From NCBI GenBank assembly GCA_023394955.1, contig JAEWZY010000082.1, positions 1 to 38,622 of the forward strand: DNA of 38,622 nt. The letters are read 5' to 3'. Source of the DNA: Bacillota bacterium (GTDB taxonomy: Bacteria; Bacillota; UBA4882; UBA8346). Shown piece after piece: positions 7,237-15,290 of this stretch. How positions within the stretch are numbered: position 1 is the stretch's first letter; every line of letters begins with the position of its first letter. A model generated the notes under the pieces. It saw only the letters and a program-made list of their open reading frames with translations, was not told where the DNA came from and did no database searches. The translations under genes and the position numbers were made by a program.

Positions 7237-8973
7237 ATGTCAATCATCCTTCTATTGATTATTCTGATTCTGGTGATTGTCTCCTTAGCCCTACTGGGAA
7301 AAGAAGCTCCGGTTTCCAAAAACCACCCGATCTCAGTGAATCAAGACTTTTTCCCGGAAGTACGTGTTGACCTCGGACCCAGTGGTCAACGGGTCCAACC
7401 TGGCTGGACAGGGTGGAGCGGCGGCTTTCTTAAAACTTTTAACACATCTTTCGGCAGTTTTACCGCAACTCTTAATCCTGGTAATGATTGGCTTGATAAC
7501 GGGGATTTGGTCGAGCTCGATCCCGATAATAACCCCAGCTTGATTAAGACCGCTAAAATCGACTTGTTTCGGGACGGTTATGTAACCGGTTACGGAAATA
7601 TCATCCTTGCCTTAAGAGGCCTTAAGCCCGGAGCTTATACTATTACTTTGTACAGTTGTAATACATCCAAAGGCACTACCGGCTTTTGGGCTGATTTCAA
7701 AGTTAAGCTCACCGATGCTTGCCGTCAAGATTCAATAATCCTCAAAAAACAACACACCTATGGGTTGAATTCCTACCACTACGCCGCTGTAACACCCTTC
7801 TCTTTTACTAGTAACGGATATGACGAGATCATTATCACAATGGCCCGGACCCGTGGTGAACTATGGTTGAACGGTTTTGTCATTACTCCCATTGCTTTGA
7901 ATAAGTTCTCTTTTCCCCACCCGATGACCGTAATTAACCGGGATGAATTATCGGTAGTTAAAGAATTAATCACCAAAAATATTAACCCCCAAGCTTCCGC
8001 CTATCATAATTTAATCGCCGATGCCGGCGAAGCGTTGCATTTTATTCCTGATCCCCCGGCCAATATGAATATTATGAGCAGCTACGAATTGGGGAACAAT
8101 CTTCAGGAGATGCGGGCTTGGCTCTGGAAAAATTCTCATACCGCCTATTGTTCCGCCTTAGCTTATGTTTATTCCGGAAAAGCGGATTACGCCGATAAGG
8201 CTGTGGAAGTTTTAAACGCTTGGGCTGGAAAAGCTACTACTTTCTTGGGAGCTGAATGCGGCTTGCAATTAGGCTCTTTTTTCACGCCCATGCTTTATGC
8301 CGCTGATCTATTAATCGATTATCAAGGATGGAACAAAGGGGACCAAGGGGTTTTTAAAGAGTGGTGGCGCAAAAATTGCCTGGTTCATACGAGAGAAGTG
8401 ATGTACTCGAGGGATAATGACTGGAAAGACGCTGGAATACTCGGTGTCTTGGCGGGAGCGGTAGTTTTGGAAGATCCGGTGCTTTTTTATGAAGCCTTAG
8501 TTGAGTTGGCCTCATATTCTTATGGTGATTGGAAGTTTAAACGAAACAATAATACGGTCTATCTCCCCCGGGAGGTCAAACGGAATAGTGGCCGTAACGG
8601 AATTACTTATACTAATTACGCTTTCACTTGCCTGGTTCAAGCGATAGAGATCACCCGCTACGCCGGGTTCAACTTTTGGAATATGAAAACAACCGGCGGC
8701 GTTACTCTTAAGGAAGCCATCGAATCCCTTTTCAAATGGGATTTGCTCGGCGCCCCCTTCCCTTGGAACCCAAATCCCAGCCGGAAAAACAACCGTAAAA
8801 ATACCTATGAAATCGCCAACAACCACTTTGAATTAATCCCCGAAATCCATTCCTGGCTCAAAACAAACCGTCCAATAAACGGGGCCCAAGGCGATGAATA
8901 CGCGACCCTAAATAAAGGAGATGTACCTCCTCTTTCGACAAATAAAATCAAATATCAAAAGCAGGAGAAATAA
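7237..8973 (+). CDS. Membrane-anchored alginate-lyase-like protein with N-terminal beta domain
   Basis: A hydrophobic N-terminal segment (residues 2-20) looks like an uncleaved anchor or signal peptide. Residues about 40-215 form a beta-rich region resembling a carbohydrate-binding jelly roll (GYGNIILALRGLKPGAYTITLY). Residues about 245-560 resemble the alpha/alpha-toroid of the alginate lyase superfamily (PL5 and relatives), with repeated helices such as YCSALAYVYSGKADYADKAV, a SRDNDWKDAG segment near 391-400 where PL5 has its Asn-Asn-His region, and a Tyr-rich helix near 455-465. The uronate substrate and activity are inferred; the active site is not typical enough to name. It has its own leader and faces livF convergently. 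No other polysaccharide gene is nearby. Confidence 0.75.
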   Translation: MSIILLLIILILVIVSLALLGKEAPVSKNHPISVNQDFFPEVRVDLGPSGQRVQPGWTGWSGGFLKTFNTSFGSFTATLNPGNDWLDNGDLVELDPDNNPSLIKTAKIDLFRDGYVTGYGNIILALRGLKPGAYTITLYSCNTSKGTTGFWADFKVKLTDACRQDSIILKKQHTYGLNSYHYAAVTPFSFTSNGYDEIIITMARTRGELWLNGFVITPIALNKFSFPHPMTVINRDELSVVKELITKNINPQASAYHNLIADAGEALHFIPDPPANMNIMSSYELGNNLQEMRAWLWKNSHTAYCSALAYVYSGKADYADKAVEVLNAWAGKATTFLGAECGLQLGSFFTPMLYAADLLIDYQGWNKGDQGVFKEWWRKNCLVHTREVMYSRDNDWKDAGILGVLAGAVVLEDPVLFYEALVELASYSYGDWKFKRNNNTVYLPREVKRNSGRNGITYTNYAFTCLVQAIEITRYAGFNFWNMKTTGGVTLKEAIESLFKWDLLGAPFPWNPNPSRKNNRKNTYEIANNHFELIPEIHSWLKTNRPINGAQGDEYATLNKGDVPPLSTNKIKYQKQEK

Positions 8974-8998
8974 AAATATTTTCATAGTAAAACCATTT

Positions 8999-9712
8999 TC
9001 AGTTTGCTTTTCTACCTAAATAAGCCTGTTTTACTTCATCGTTTGCCAATATTTCTTTACCGGCTCCTTTCAGGATAATCCTACCGGTTTCCATTACATA
9101 ACCGGTATCGGCAATTCGCAATGCGGCATTTGCATTTTGTTCAATTAATAAAATGGTTACTCCCTCACGGTGAATCTCTCTGATGATCCTAAAAATCTCC
9201 TTGACCATCATCGGCGCTAGACCAAGGGATGGTTCATCCATCATTAACAGTTTCGGCCTGGACATCAAAGCCCTCCCGACGGCTAACATTTGTTGTTCCC
9301 CTCCGGAAAGAGTCCCTGCTAGTTGCCAATTACGTTCTTTTAAAATCGGGAACAGTTCAAAGATCCAATTCAAATCGGTCTTGACGCCATGTTCGTCCTT
9401 TCGGGAAAATGCTCCGATTTTTAGGTTTTCCATTACGGTAAGGTCGGGGAACACCCGCCTTCCTTCCGGGACCAGCGCGATTCCGTGCTTGACCATATTT
9501 TGAGTTTTCTCTCTTAAAAGGTCCATGCCCTGGTAAATAACCCGGCCGCTTACAGGATTGACAAGGCCCATAATAGTTCTTAAGGTGGTGCTTTTCCCGG
9601 CCCCATTGGCCCCAACCAAAGTAACGATCTTTCCCTCTTCCACTTCCAAGTCGATCCCTTTGAGGGCTTCGATCCCCCCGTAGGAAACAACCAGATTATT
9701 AATGGTTAGCAT
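8999..9712 (-). CDS. livF: Branched-chain amino acid ABC transporter ATPase LivF
   Basis: This is the second ATPase of the leucine/isoleucine/valine-type importer. It has Walker A GANGAGKST, signature LSGGEQQ and Walker B LLMMDEPSLGL. The ATG at 9712 gives 237 residues, the same as E. coli LivF, and has GGGGG 9 bases upstream; an in-frame TTG at 9721 is less likely. It overlaps the end of livG by 14 bases and is the last gene of the K-H-M-G-F operon. Confidence 0.94.
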   Translation of the reverse strand: MLTINNLVVSYGGIEALKGIDLEVEEGKIVTLVGANGAGKSTTLRTIMGLVNPVSGRVIYQGMDLLREKTQNMVKHGIALVPEGRRVFPDLTVMENLKIGAFSRKDEHGVKTDLNWIFELFPILKERNWQLAGTLSGGEQQMLAVGRALMSRPKLLMMDEPSLGLAPMMVKEIFRIIREIHREGVTILLIEQNANAALRIADTGYVMETGRIILKGAGKEILANDEVKQAYLGRKAN

Positions 9713-10475
9713 CTTCTTCAACCCCCAAATAAGCTTCGATTACCCTTTGGTTCGATTGAATCTCCGCCGGGCTGCCGTTGGCAATAGTAACGCCATAATC
9801 CAGCACATAGATCCTTTGGGAGATATTCATTACCACATCCATATGGTGTTCAATCATAAAGACGGTCAAATTATACTCCACGCGGATTTCATTGATAAAC
9901 TGAGTTAAATCATCAGCTTCTTTAGGGTTCATACCTGCCGCCGGTTCATCCAAGAGCATTAGCTTTGGTTTAGTAGCAAGAGCCCTGGCTATTTCCAAAC
10001 GGCGCTGCAACCCATAAGGGAGTGAACTGGCCAAATCATTAAGGTGGTTTTTCAATCCAACTCTTTCCAGTAAAATGGTGGATTTTTCACGCATCGCCTT
10101 TTCTTCCCCTCGATACCTTGGCAGTTTGGCCACGGTCTCCAGATATCCTGATTTTATGTGAATGTGGTTGGCGATTAGTACATTTTCCAGTACGCTTAAA
10201 CCTTTAAATAGCCTGATGTTCTGAAAGGTCCGGGCGATACCGAGTTTGGTGATTAGATCCGGTCTCAACCCGGTTATTTCTTGATCCCGAAAAGCGATCC
10301 GTCCTTGAGTGGGTTTGTAGACACCGGTGACCATGTTAAAAACAGTAGTCTTGCCGGCGCCGTTCGGTCCAATCAACGCCACAATTTCGCCTTCATTCAA
10401 TTCCAAGTCCATGTCTTTGACTGCGGTTAAACCGCCGAATTGCATGGTAACATGATCAATTTTAAGTAACGGCAT
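9699..10475 (-). CDS. livG: Branched-chain amino acid ABC transporter ATPase LivG
   Basis: First ATPase subunit of the same importer, with Walker A GPNGAGKTT, the LivG-specific GIARTFQNIRLF segment, a signature region SSLPYGLQRRLEIARAL, Walker B LMLLDEPAAGMNP, and the C-terminal VIEAYLG typical of the LivG branch. The start shares one base with the livM stop (TAATG). It works as a heterodimer with LivF under LivH/LivM. The usual substrates are branched-chain amino acids, but amides and other amino acids are known for this family. Confidence 0.94.
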   Translation of the reverse strand: MPLLKIDHVTMQFGGLTAVKDMDLELNEGEIVALIGPNGAGKTTVFNMVTGVYKPTQGRIAFRDQEITGLRPDLITKLGIARTFQNIRLFKGLSVLENVLIANHIHIKSGYLETVAKLPRYRGEEKAMREKSTILLERVGLKNHLNDLASSLPYGLQRRLEIARALATKPKLMLLDEPAAGMNPKEADDLTQFINEIRVEYNLTVFMIEHHMDVVMNISQRIYVLDYGVTIANGSPAEIQSNQRVIEAYLGVEEDANH

Positions 10476-11548
10476 TAGCTCGTCTTACCCCCTTTAGCCA
10501 AAGGTCCTTTTCCGAAACGGCAAAAAGGCGGTTTCCAATTTAAAAGCTTTTCCCAGCTAAATTCATTAGTCCCCATCAACCCATGCCGGTAAAAGATAAC
10601 TACCGCCATTAATAAGGCGGAAAAAACTACCATTCGCATTCCAACTTTCCCCTCGAGCACGAAAAAACCGAAGTTAATCGATTCATCCAAAAACCGTAAC
10701 ACTTCCTGAGCAATAGTGACGATAAAAGCGGAGATAATGCTGCCGGAGATGCTTCCCATCCCGCCTAACACGATAATCAATAAAATATTGAAAGTAAACG
10801 TAAAGGTGAACATCTTGGGATCAATGGTCCCCAATAAATTACCGAGCAGCCCGCCGCCGATCCCCGCGAAAAAAGCGCCGGTAACAAAGGCTAAATTCTT
10901 GTGCCGGGCGAGATTAATCCCCATGCTTTCAGCAGCGACTTCATCCTCGCGGATCGCCTTAAAAGCCCTGCCGTAACTACTGTTAATCAATGATAATAAA
11001 ATTACAGCCGTTACCGCAACCCCGCCAAAACTCCACCAGAGATTGGTTACCCCGGGAATCCCTTTCAACCCTAAAGCGCCATTAGTTAATCTTTGAGTAT
11101 TGGTAAAAATAACTCTGATAATCTCAGCAAACCCCAGAGTGGCGATGGCAAGATAATCACCTTTCAATCTTAAGGCCGGCGCGCCGATTAAATAACCAAC
11201 CAATGCCGCCAGTATGCCGCCTAATAATAAGGCTATCGGAAACGGCAGCGTTATCACATCCAAAGGTTTTATCAAGGGCGCCATATAAAAAATCTGGGTT
11301 TTTACCGCTGGGGACATGGTTAAAAGCGCGGTGACGTAAGCTCCTACAGCCATAAAACCAGCGTGGCCCAGGGAAAACAACCCGGTGAAACCGTTAATCA
11401 AGTTCATGCTCATGCCTAAGATGGCGTAAATCGCGCAAACATTAAGGATACGAACTACATACAAATCCAAATAGTTTTCAGCTATAAACAGAAAGATTAT
11501 CAGTAATAAGACGGAAATCGTTGTTAGGGTCCGGTCTCTGTTTTTCAT
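10475..11548 (-). CDS. livM: Branched-chain amino acid ABC transporter permease LivM
   Basis: This polytopic membrane protein (357 residues, about 8-10 hydrophobic segments) carries the family signature GFTGLFSLGHAGFMAVGAY and the cytoplasmic coupling loop GRAFKAIREDEVAAESMGIN. AAGGTG lies 7 bases before the ATG, and only 3 bases separate it from livH. The C-terminal tail after residue 325 is hydrophilic and basic and probably faces the cytoplasm. Confidence 0.93.
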   Translation of the reverse strand: MKNRDRTLTTISVLLLIIFLFIAENYLDLYVVRILNVCAIYAILGMSMNLINGFTGLFSLGHAGFMAVGAYVTALLTMSPAVKTQIFYMAPLIKPLDVITLPFPIALLLGGILAALVGYLIGAPALRLKGDYLAIATLGFAEIIRVIFTNTQRLTNGALGLKGIPGVTNLWWSFGGVAVTAVILLSLINSSYGRAFKAIREDEVAAESMGINLARHKNLAFVTGAFFAGIGGGLLGNLLGTIDPKMFTFTFTFNILLIIVLGGMGSISGSIISAFIVTIAQEVLRFLDESINFGFFVLEGKVGMRMVVFSALLMAVVIFYRHGLMGTNEFSWEKLLNWKPPFCRFGKGPLAKGGKTS

Positions 11549-11551
11549 GGG

Positions 11552-12445
11552 TCACACCTTCTCCGTAAGTTTTTCGCCCATTATTCCAGTGGGTTTATAC
11601 AATAAAATTACAATCAATAACACAAAGGCAAATGCATCCCGGTATCCGGTTAAATCGGGTAAAAATGCAATCAACATGATTTCTCCGATACCAAGGATAA
11701 AACCGCCGACCACCGCTCCTTTGATGTTGCCGATCCCACCGATTACTGCGGCTATAAAACACTTGAGACCCGGTATCACACCCATTAAAGGCGCAATTTG
11801 CGGGAACTTCAACCCCCACATAATTCCGCCCACTGCCGCCAGGGCTGATCCCAAACCAAAAGTGGCTAGGATTATCCGGTCGACATTTACTCCCATTACC
11901 CGGGCTATTTCATGATCTTTAGATACCGCCCGCATGGCCATTCCGGTTTTAGTCTTATTAATCAAATACACGAGGCAGATCAGACAAACTAACGTGACCA
12001 CCGGAATGTAAAAAGTCAATTTTTGAATAGAAACCGTGCCGATTTGGACAACATCGGCAAAGACTTTCGGGGTTGGAAAAGGTTTCGGCACTCCGCCAAA
12101 GAGAACCGTCGCCAGATTTTCTAATAAAAAAGAGGCCCCAATGGCTGAAATTAGTATCGAAATCTTGGGGGCGTCCCGTAGCGGCCGGTAAGCCGCCACC
12201 TCCACCGCCATTCCCAATAAGGCGGTTAGAACCAATACCGCCGGGAAGGTGATATACCAAGGTACCCCAAAGGTCAAGACTCCAAAAAAAGCAAAATAGG
12301 TCGCCATCATAAAAATATCACCGTGGGCGAAATTGATTAGACGCAGGATTCCATAGACCATAGTATAGCCGATAGCAATCAATGCATAAAGGCTGCCTAA
12401 AGAGATCCCATTTGAAAGGTGCTGTGAAAAAAGGTCGAAATTCAT
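11552..12445 (-). CDS. livH: Branched-chain amino acid ABC transporter permease LivH
   Basis: The other permease of the pair, with the LivH hallmark YTMVYGILRLINFAHGD near the N-terminus and the coupling loop GMAMRAVSKDHEIARVMGVN. The open frame begins at a TTG (12460), but the ATG at 12445 has GGTGGTG in front and gives 297 residues, normal for LivH. A hairpin separates it from livK, which probably lowers permease expression relative to the binding protein. Confidence 0.93.
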   Translation of the reverse strand: MNFDLFSQHLSNGISLGSLYALIAIGYTMVYGILRLINFAHGDIFMMATYFAFFGVLTFGVPWYITFPAVLVLTALLGMAVEVAAYRPLRDAPKISILISAIGASFLLENLATVLFGGVPKPFPTPKVFADVVQIGTVSIQKLTFYIPVVTLVCLICLVYLINKTKTGMAMRAVSKDHEIARVMGVNVDRIILATFGLGSALAAVGGIMWGLKFPQIAPLMGVIPGLKCFIAAVIGGIGNIKGAVVGGFILGIGEIMLIAFLPDLTGYRDAFAFVLLIVILLYKPTGIMGEKLTEKV

Positions 12446-12484
12446 GAAAAACACCACCAAAAAATAATATAAACTATCCTCTTT

Positions 12485-12548
12485 TTTATAAAAGGGAACC
12501 CGGGATTCGAAACCGAGACGGTTCAGCCCGCTTCGAAATTCCGGTCCC
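12485..12548 (-). terminator. Intercistronic hairpin / attenuator between livK and livH
   Basis: A long imperfect inverted repeat lies 32 bases after the livK stop. On the minus strand GGGACCGGAATTTCGAAGCGG pairs imperfectly with the segment read from + 12515 down to 12494 (ending CCCGGGTTCCC), then TTTTAT. It can act as a leaky terminator or 3' stabiliser of livK mRNA, a common way to make more binding protein than permease. The TTCGAATCCC within it mimics a tRNA T-arm, but no tRNA can be folded here. Confidence 0.65.
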
Positions 12549-12579
12549 AGGCTCTATCTCCTGCAAGCAATCGAACCTA

Positions 12580-13722
12580 TTATTGGGTTTCAATGGTATC
12601 CAAATAAGTGAATTTACCGCCTCTAACCCGCTTAATAACAGCATTTTTAATGGCGTTACGATCTGCATCAAGGGTAATGATACCGGCTGCTCCCGGGAAA
12701 TTCTCAGTCTTAGCCAATTCTTCCCTGATTTTAACGGTGTCGGTAGAATCAGCCCGTTTAATAGCATCAAGAATCAGGATATAAGCGTCATAGCCCAACG
12801 CCGTTACAGCGGCCGGCTCTTTTTGATATTGTTTTCGATATTCATCCAGAAATATTTTGGACTCTTCGGTGATCGGTTGCTCAGTAGCGAAGAATGTGGA
12901 GAAGACCGCGCCCTCAACCGCTTCTTTTCCGATATCCAAAAATTCCTGAGTCTCCCAAGTATCGCCGCCAATAATCGGACAGGTAATCCCCAACTTCCGG
13001 GCTTGGCTGATTACTAAAGCGGACTCGGTAAAATTTCCGGGAGCGAAGATTACATCCGGATTTTTGGCCTTAATATTAGTTAATTGGGCTGAAAAATCCT
13101 GATCTCCGGTATTGTAATTGGCTACCGCCAAGATACAATCCGGATCATTGGTAAGTTTTTTAAAGTTTTCAGTGAAGAAATTTGCCAGGCCCACCGCATA
13201 GTCATTGGAAACCTCTTGGACGATAGCAGCCTTTTTAGCGCTAAGTTTACTGAAAGCGTAATTAGCCATAACCGTTCCCTGGAAGGGATCGATAAAGCAA
13301 ACGCGGAAGTAATACTCATTATCCTTGGTAACAAGCGGGTTGGTACAAGAAGCGCCTACCGTCGGCACTTTCCTTTTCTTGACGATGTCTCCGGCAGCCA
13401 TTGATAACGAACTTCCCCAACTGCCGATAATAGCGGTTACCTTCTCTTTCTCCACCAACCGCGCGGCGGCGGTAGCCGCTTCAACCTTATCGGATTTGTT
13501 ATCGGCAATCACTAGCTCAACTTTCTTGCCTAAAACTTCCGGGTATAATTGGTTGGCGAGTTTAATTCCTTCTACCTCCAACTGCCCTCCGGCTGCGTTA
13601 GCGCCGGTAATCGGTTCAAAGACCCCGATTCTAATGACATCTGAGGTTTTTTCTCCACAGCCGGTCAGAACCAAAGCGCTAACCATAAAAATGGCGACTA
13701 AAACCAAAACCGTTCGTTTCAT
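12580..13722 (-). CDS. livK: Branched-chain amino acid binding lipoprotein LivK-like
   Basis: This is a periplasmic-binding-protein type I fold protein that feeds the LivHMGF importer. The signal peptide ends in the lipobox LTGC, with Cys22 as the lipidated residue. The mature part starts with DVIRIGVFEPITGANAAGG, has the ligand-lobe GSWGSSLSMAAGDIV and ends after the second lobe (ALGYDAYILILDAIKRA). GGAGGAG precedes the ATG. A 22-base palindrome sits immediately upstream of the ribosome site. The ligand is taken from the operon; related proteins also bind amides or urea. Confidence 0.92.
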   Translation of the reverse strand: MKRTVLVLVAIFMVSALVLTGCGEKTSDVIRIGVFEPITGANAAGGQLEVEGIKLANQLYPEVLGKKVELVIADNKSDKVEAATAAARLVEKEKVTAIIGSWGSSLSMAAGDIVKKRKVPTVGASCTNPLVTKDNEYYFRVCFIDPFQGTVMANYAFSKLSAKKAAIVQEVSNDYAVGLANFFTENFKKLTNDPDCILAVANYNTGDQDFSAQLTNIKAKNPDVIFAPGNFTESALVISQARKLGITCPIIGGDTWETQEFLDIGKEAVEGAVFSTFFATEQPITEESKIFLDEYRKQYQKEPAAVTALGYDAYILILDAIKRADSTDTVKIREELAKTENFPGAAGIITLDADRNAIKNAVIKRVRGGKFTYLDTIETQ

Positions 13723-13743
13723 TTGACTCCTCCTCTTATTTTT

Positions 13744-13765
13744 TAGAACGAACTAACTCGTTCTA
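13744..13765. promoter_or_regulatory. TetR-type operator-like palindrome in front of livK
   Basis: A perfect inverted repeat with 8-base arms, TAGAACGA - 6 bases (ACTAAC) - TCGTTCTA, lies 21 bases before the livK start. It overlaps the weak -10 (TAGAAC) of a promoter whose -35 would be TTGAAA (13784-13789). Its form recalls the TGAATGA..TCATTCA operators of FadR/YsiA-type TetR repressors. No tetR gene is in the window. Confidence 0.55.
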
Positions 13766-13840
13766 CAAATACAAAAAAACGTTTTTCAAGAACTATGTAA
13801 AACACAGATTCGAGATTATAACCAAGACCGATATGGAGGA

Positions 13841-13899
13841 AATCAAAGCTCTTTTGATTTGCAATCAAGAGTGATATGGAATAACATCACCGATTATTC
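13841..13899. repeat. Cluster of overlapping inverted repeats in livK / reductase intergenic region
   Basis: Three small inverted repeats lie together. AATCAAA (13841-13847) pairs with TTTGATT (13853-13859). CTTTTGATT (13851-13859) pairs with AATCAAGAG (13863-13871) with one mismatch. GGAATAA pairs with TTATTCC across 9 bases near 13878-13900. The first two share an arm, so they are alternatives. They could be operators or alternative hairpins. The rest of 13766-14045 shows nothing recognisable. Confidence 0.4.
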
Positions 13900-14045
13900 C
13901 CATTGTTGAGAGAATAAATGAGGTGACCTAAAAATGTGACTATTTGATTTAATATACAAAACTCCCATTTATTATACCACCACTTTTTATCTCTTGTATA
14001 TACCGACTCTTTTTGTATGACATTATCTTTTGGGGTGATAATAAA

Positions 14046-14075
14046 TTGAAATCAATGAACTATTTCGTTTATAAT
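14046..14075 (+). promoter_or_regulatory. Probable sigma-A promoter for the flavoprotein/nitroreductase pair
   Basis: TTGAAA at 14046-14051 and a perfect TATAAT at 14070-14075 are 18 bases apart, followed about 50 bases later by the start codon at 14127. Confidence 0.6.
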
Positions 14076-14126
14076 GGAATAAACATGCAATGTTACTTAA
14101 TCAAGATCGAACGGGAGTGATTCGCA

Positions 14127-14702
14127 ATGAAAGTAATCGCTTTGAACGGCAGTCCCCGCCGAGACGGGAACACAGCCATAATGATTAACCATGTATTGAA
14201 CCGATTGGAAAAACACAGCATTGAGACTGAACTGATCCAAGTTGGAGGCCATGCTTTACGGGGTTGCGCTTCCTGCGGATGGTGCGGTCAAAACCCTGTT
14301 AAAAAATGCGTCTTCAATGACGACTTAATCAATGAGTGCATCGCCAAAATGGATGCCGCCGACGGTATTATCGTTGGTTCCCCAACTTACTTTGCTAACG
14401 TGACTGCGGAGATTAAAGCCTTGATTGATCGAGCCGGATATGTTTCCCGTCGGAACGGCAATCTTTTCCGGCGCAAGGTTGGCGCGGCCATCGTGGTTTT
14501 TCGCCGGGCCGGAGCGCTTAATGTCTTTAATGCCATCAATGACTTCTTCTTAATCAATCAAATGATCGTTCCCGGATCTAATTACTGGAACTTAGGTGTC
14601 GGACGGGAACCCGGAGATGTGGATTCCGATGTTGAAGGCTTGAAAATCATGGAAACCTTGGCAGAAAACATGGCCTGGTTGCTGAAGCAAATCAAGAGCT
14701 GA
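14127..14702 (+). CDS. Flavodoxin-fold NAD(P)H reductase with compact Cys motif (Fe-S flavoprotein-like)
   Basis: This NADPH-dependent FMN reductase family protein has the FMN phosphate loop GSPRRDGNT at 9-17 and the ring-binding SPTYFANVTAEIK segment. Between them lies a compact cysteine cluster, C-x2-C-x2-C-x7-C at about residues 49-63 (CASCGWC...C). This spacing fits the iron-sulfur flavoprotein group, which binds a 4Fe-4S cluster beside FMN, although many relatives carry these cysteines without proof of a cluster. An SD (GGGAGTG) precedes the ATG. A nitroreductase gene follows after 36 bases, so the pair is probably one redox operon. Substrate unknown. Confidence 0.85.
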   Translation: MKVIALNGSPRRDGNTAIMINHVLNRLEKHSIETELIQVGGHALRGCASCGWCGQNPVKKCVFNDDLINECIAKMDAADGIIVGSPTYFANVTAEIKALIDRAGYVSRRNGNLFRRKVGAAIVVFRRAGALNVFNAINDFFLINQMIVPGSNYWNLGVGREPGDVDSDVEGLKIMETLAENMAWLLKQIKS

Positions 14703-14738
14703 AGAGCTAATATTATAAACGCTTGGAGTTGATCATCC

Positions 14739-15257
14739 ATGGAATTTTATAGTTTAATCGCCCGGCGCGAGAGCGTTCGTAACTTTGATCCGGCCCGAAA
14801 AGTAAAGTCGGACGTCATCCGCCGGATTTTGGAGGCGGGCCGGTTAGCCCCTTCCGCTGTTAATTTTCAACCTTGGCAGTTTTGGGTAATCTCCTCTCCG
14901 GAGATCTTGGAAAAGGTAAAAGCTTGCTATAAACTTCCCTGGTTTCAGGATGCTCCGCAAGTATTAATCGTTGTTGGCGATCTTAATGGGGCTTGGGTTA
15001 GAAAATATGACGGTTATAACTCTATTGAAACCGATTTAACCGTTGCCATGTGCCATCTTATCTTAGCCGCTGAAAACGAAGGAGTCGCCACTTGTTGGAT
15101 CGAGGCTTTTCGGCCCGATCTGTTAAGAGATGCCCTCAACCTCAAAGAAAATGAACGGGTCTTTGCCATGACCCCTCTCGGTTACCCGAAAGATGGTTTT
15201 ACCAGGAAAAACAACAAACAACGAAAACCATTGGATGAAATTGTCCGTTTTATTTGA
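14739..15257 (+). CDS. Nitroreductase family protein
   Basis: An FMN enzyme of the NfsB/FRP-like fold, 172 residues, at the short end of the family. It has RRESVRNFDPARK near the N-terminus (phosphate contact of FMN), LAPSAVNFQPWQFWV at about residues 42-56, and the C-terminal half MCHLILAAENEGVATCWIEAF. Family members reduce nitro compounds, quinones or enones with NAD(P)H; the natural substrate cannot be read from sequence. It is probably cotranscribed with the upstream flavoprotein. No terminator is obvious before the convergent gene at 15291. Confidence 0.85.
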   Translation: MEFYSLIARRESVRNFDPARKVKSDVIRRILEAGRLAPSAVNFQPWQFWVISSPEILEKVKACYKLPWFQDAPQVLIVVGDLNGAWVRKYDGYNSIETDLTVAMCHLILAAENEGVATCWIEAFRPDLLRDALNLKENERVFAMTPLGYPKDGFTRKNNKQRKPLDEIVRFI

Positions 15258-15290
15258 CCAGGATTATTAAGTAGTCCCAAGTTCGTCTTA

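Noticed and set aside
12494..12548. tRNA-like T-arm (TTCGAATCCC) between livK and livH
   Set aside because: It is one arm of a long inverted repeat; no acceptor, D or anticodon arms can be formed.
13723..14126. Insertion sequence or phage genes
   Set aside because: No transposase, integrase or phage structural gene is found in this interval or anywhere in the window.
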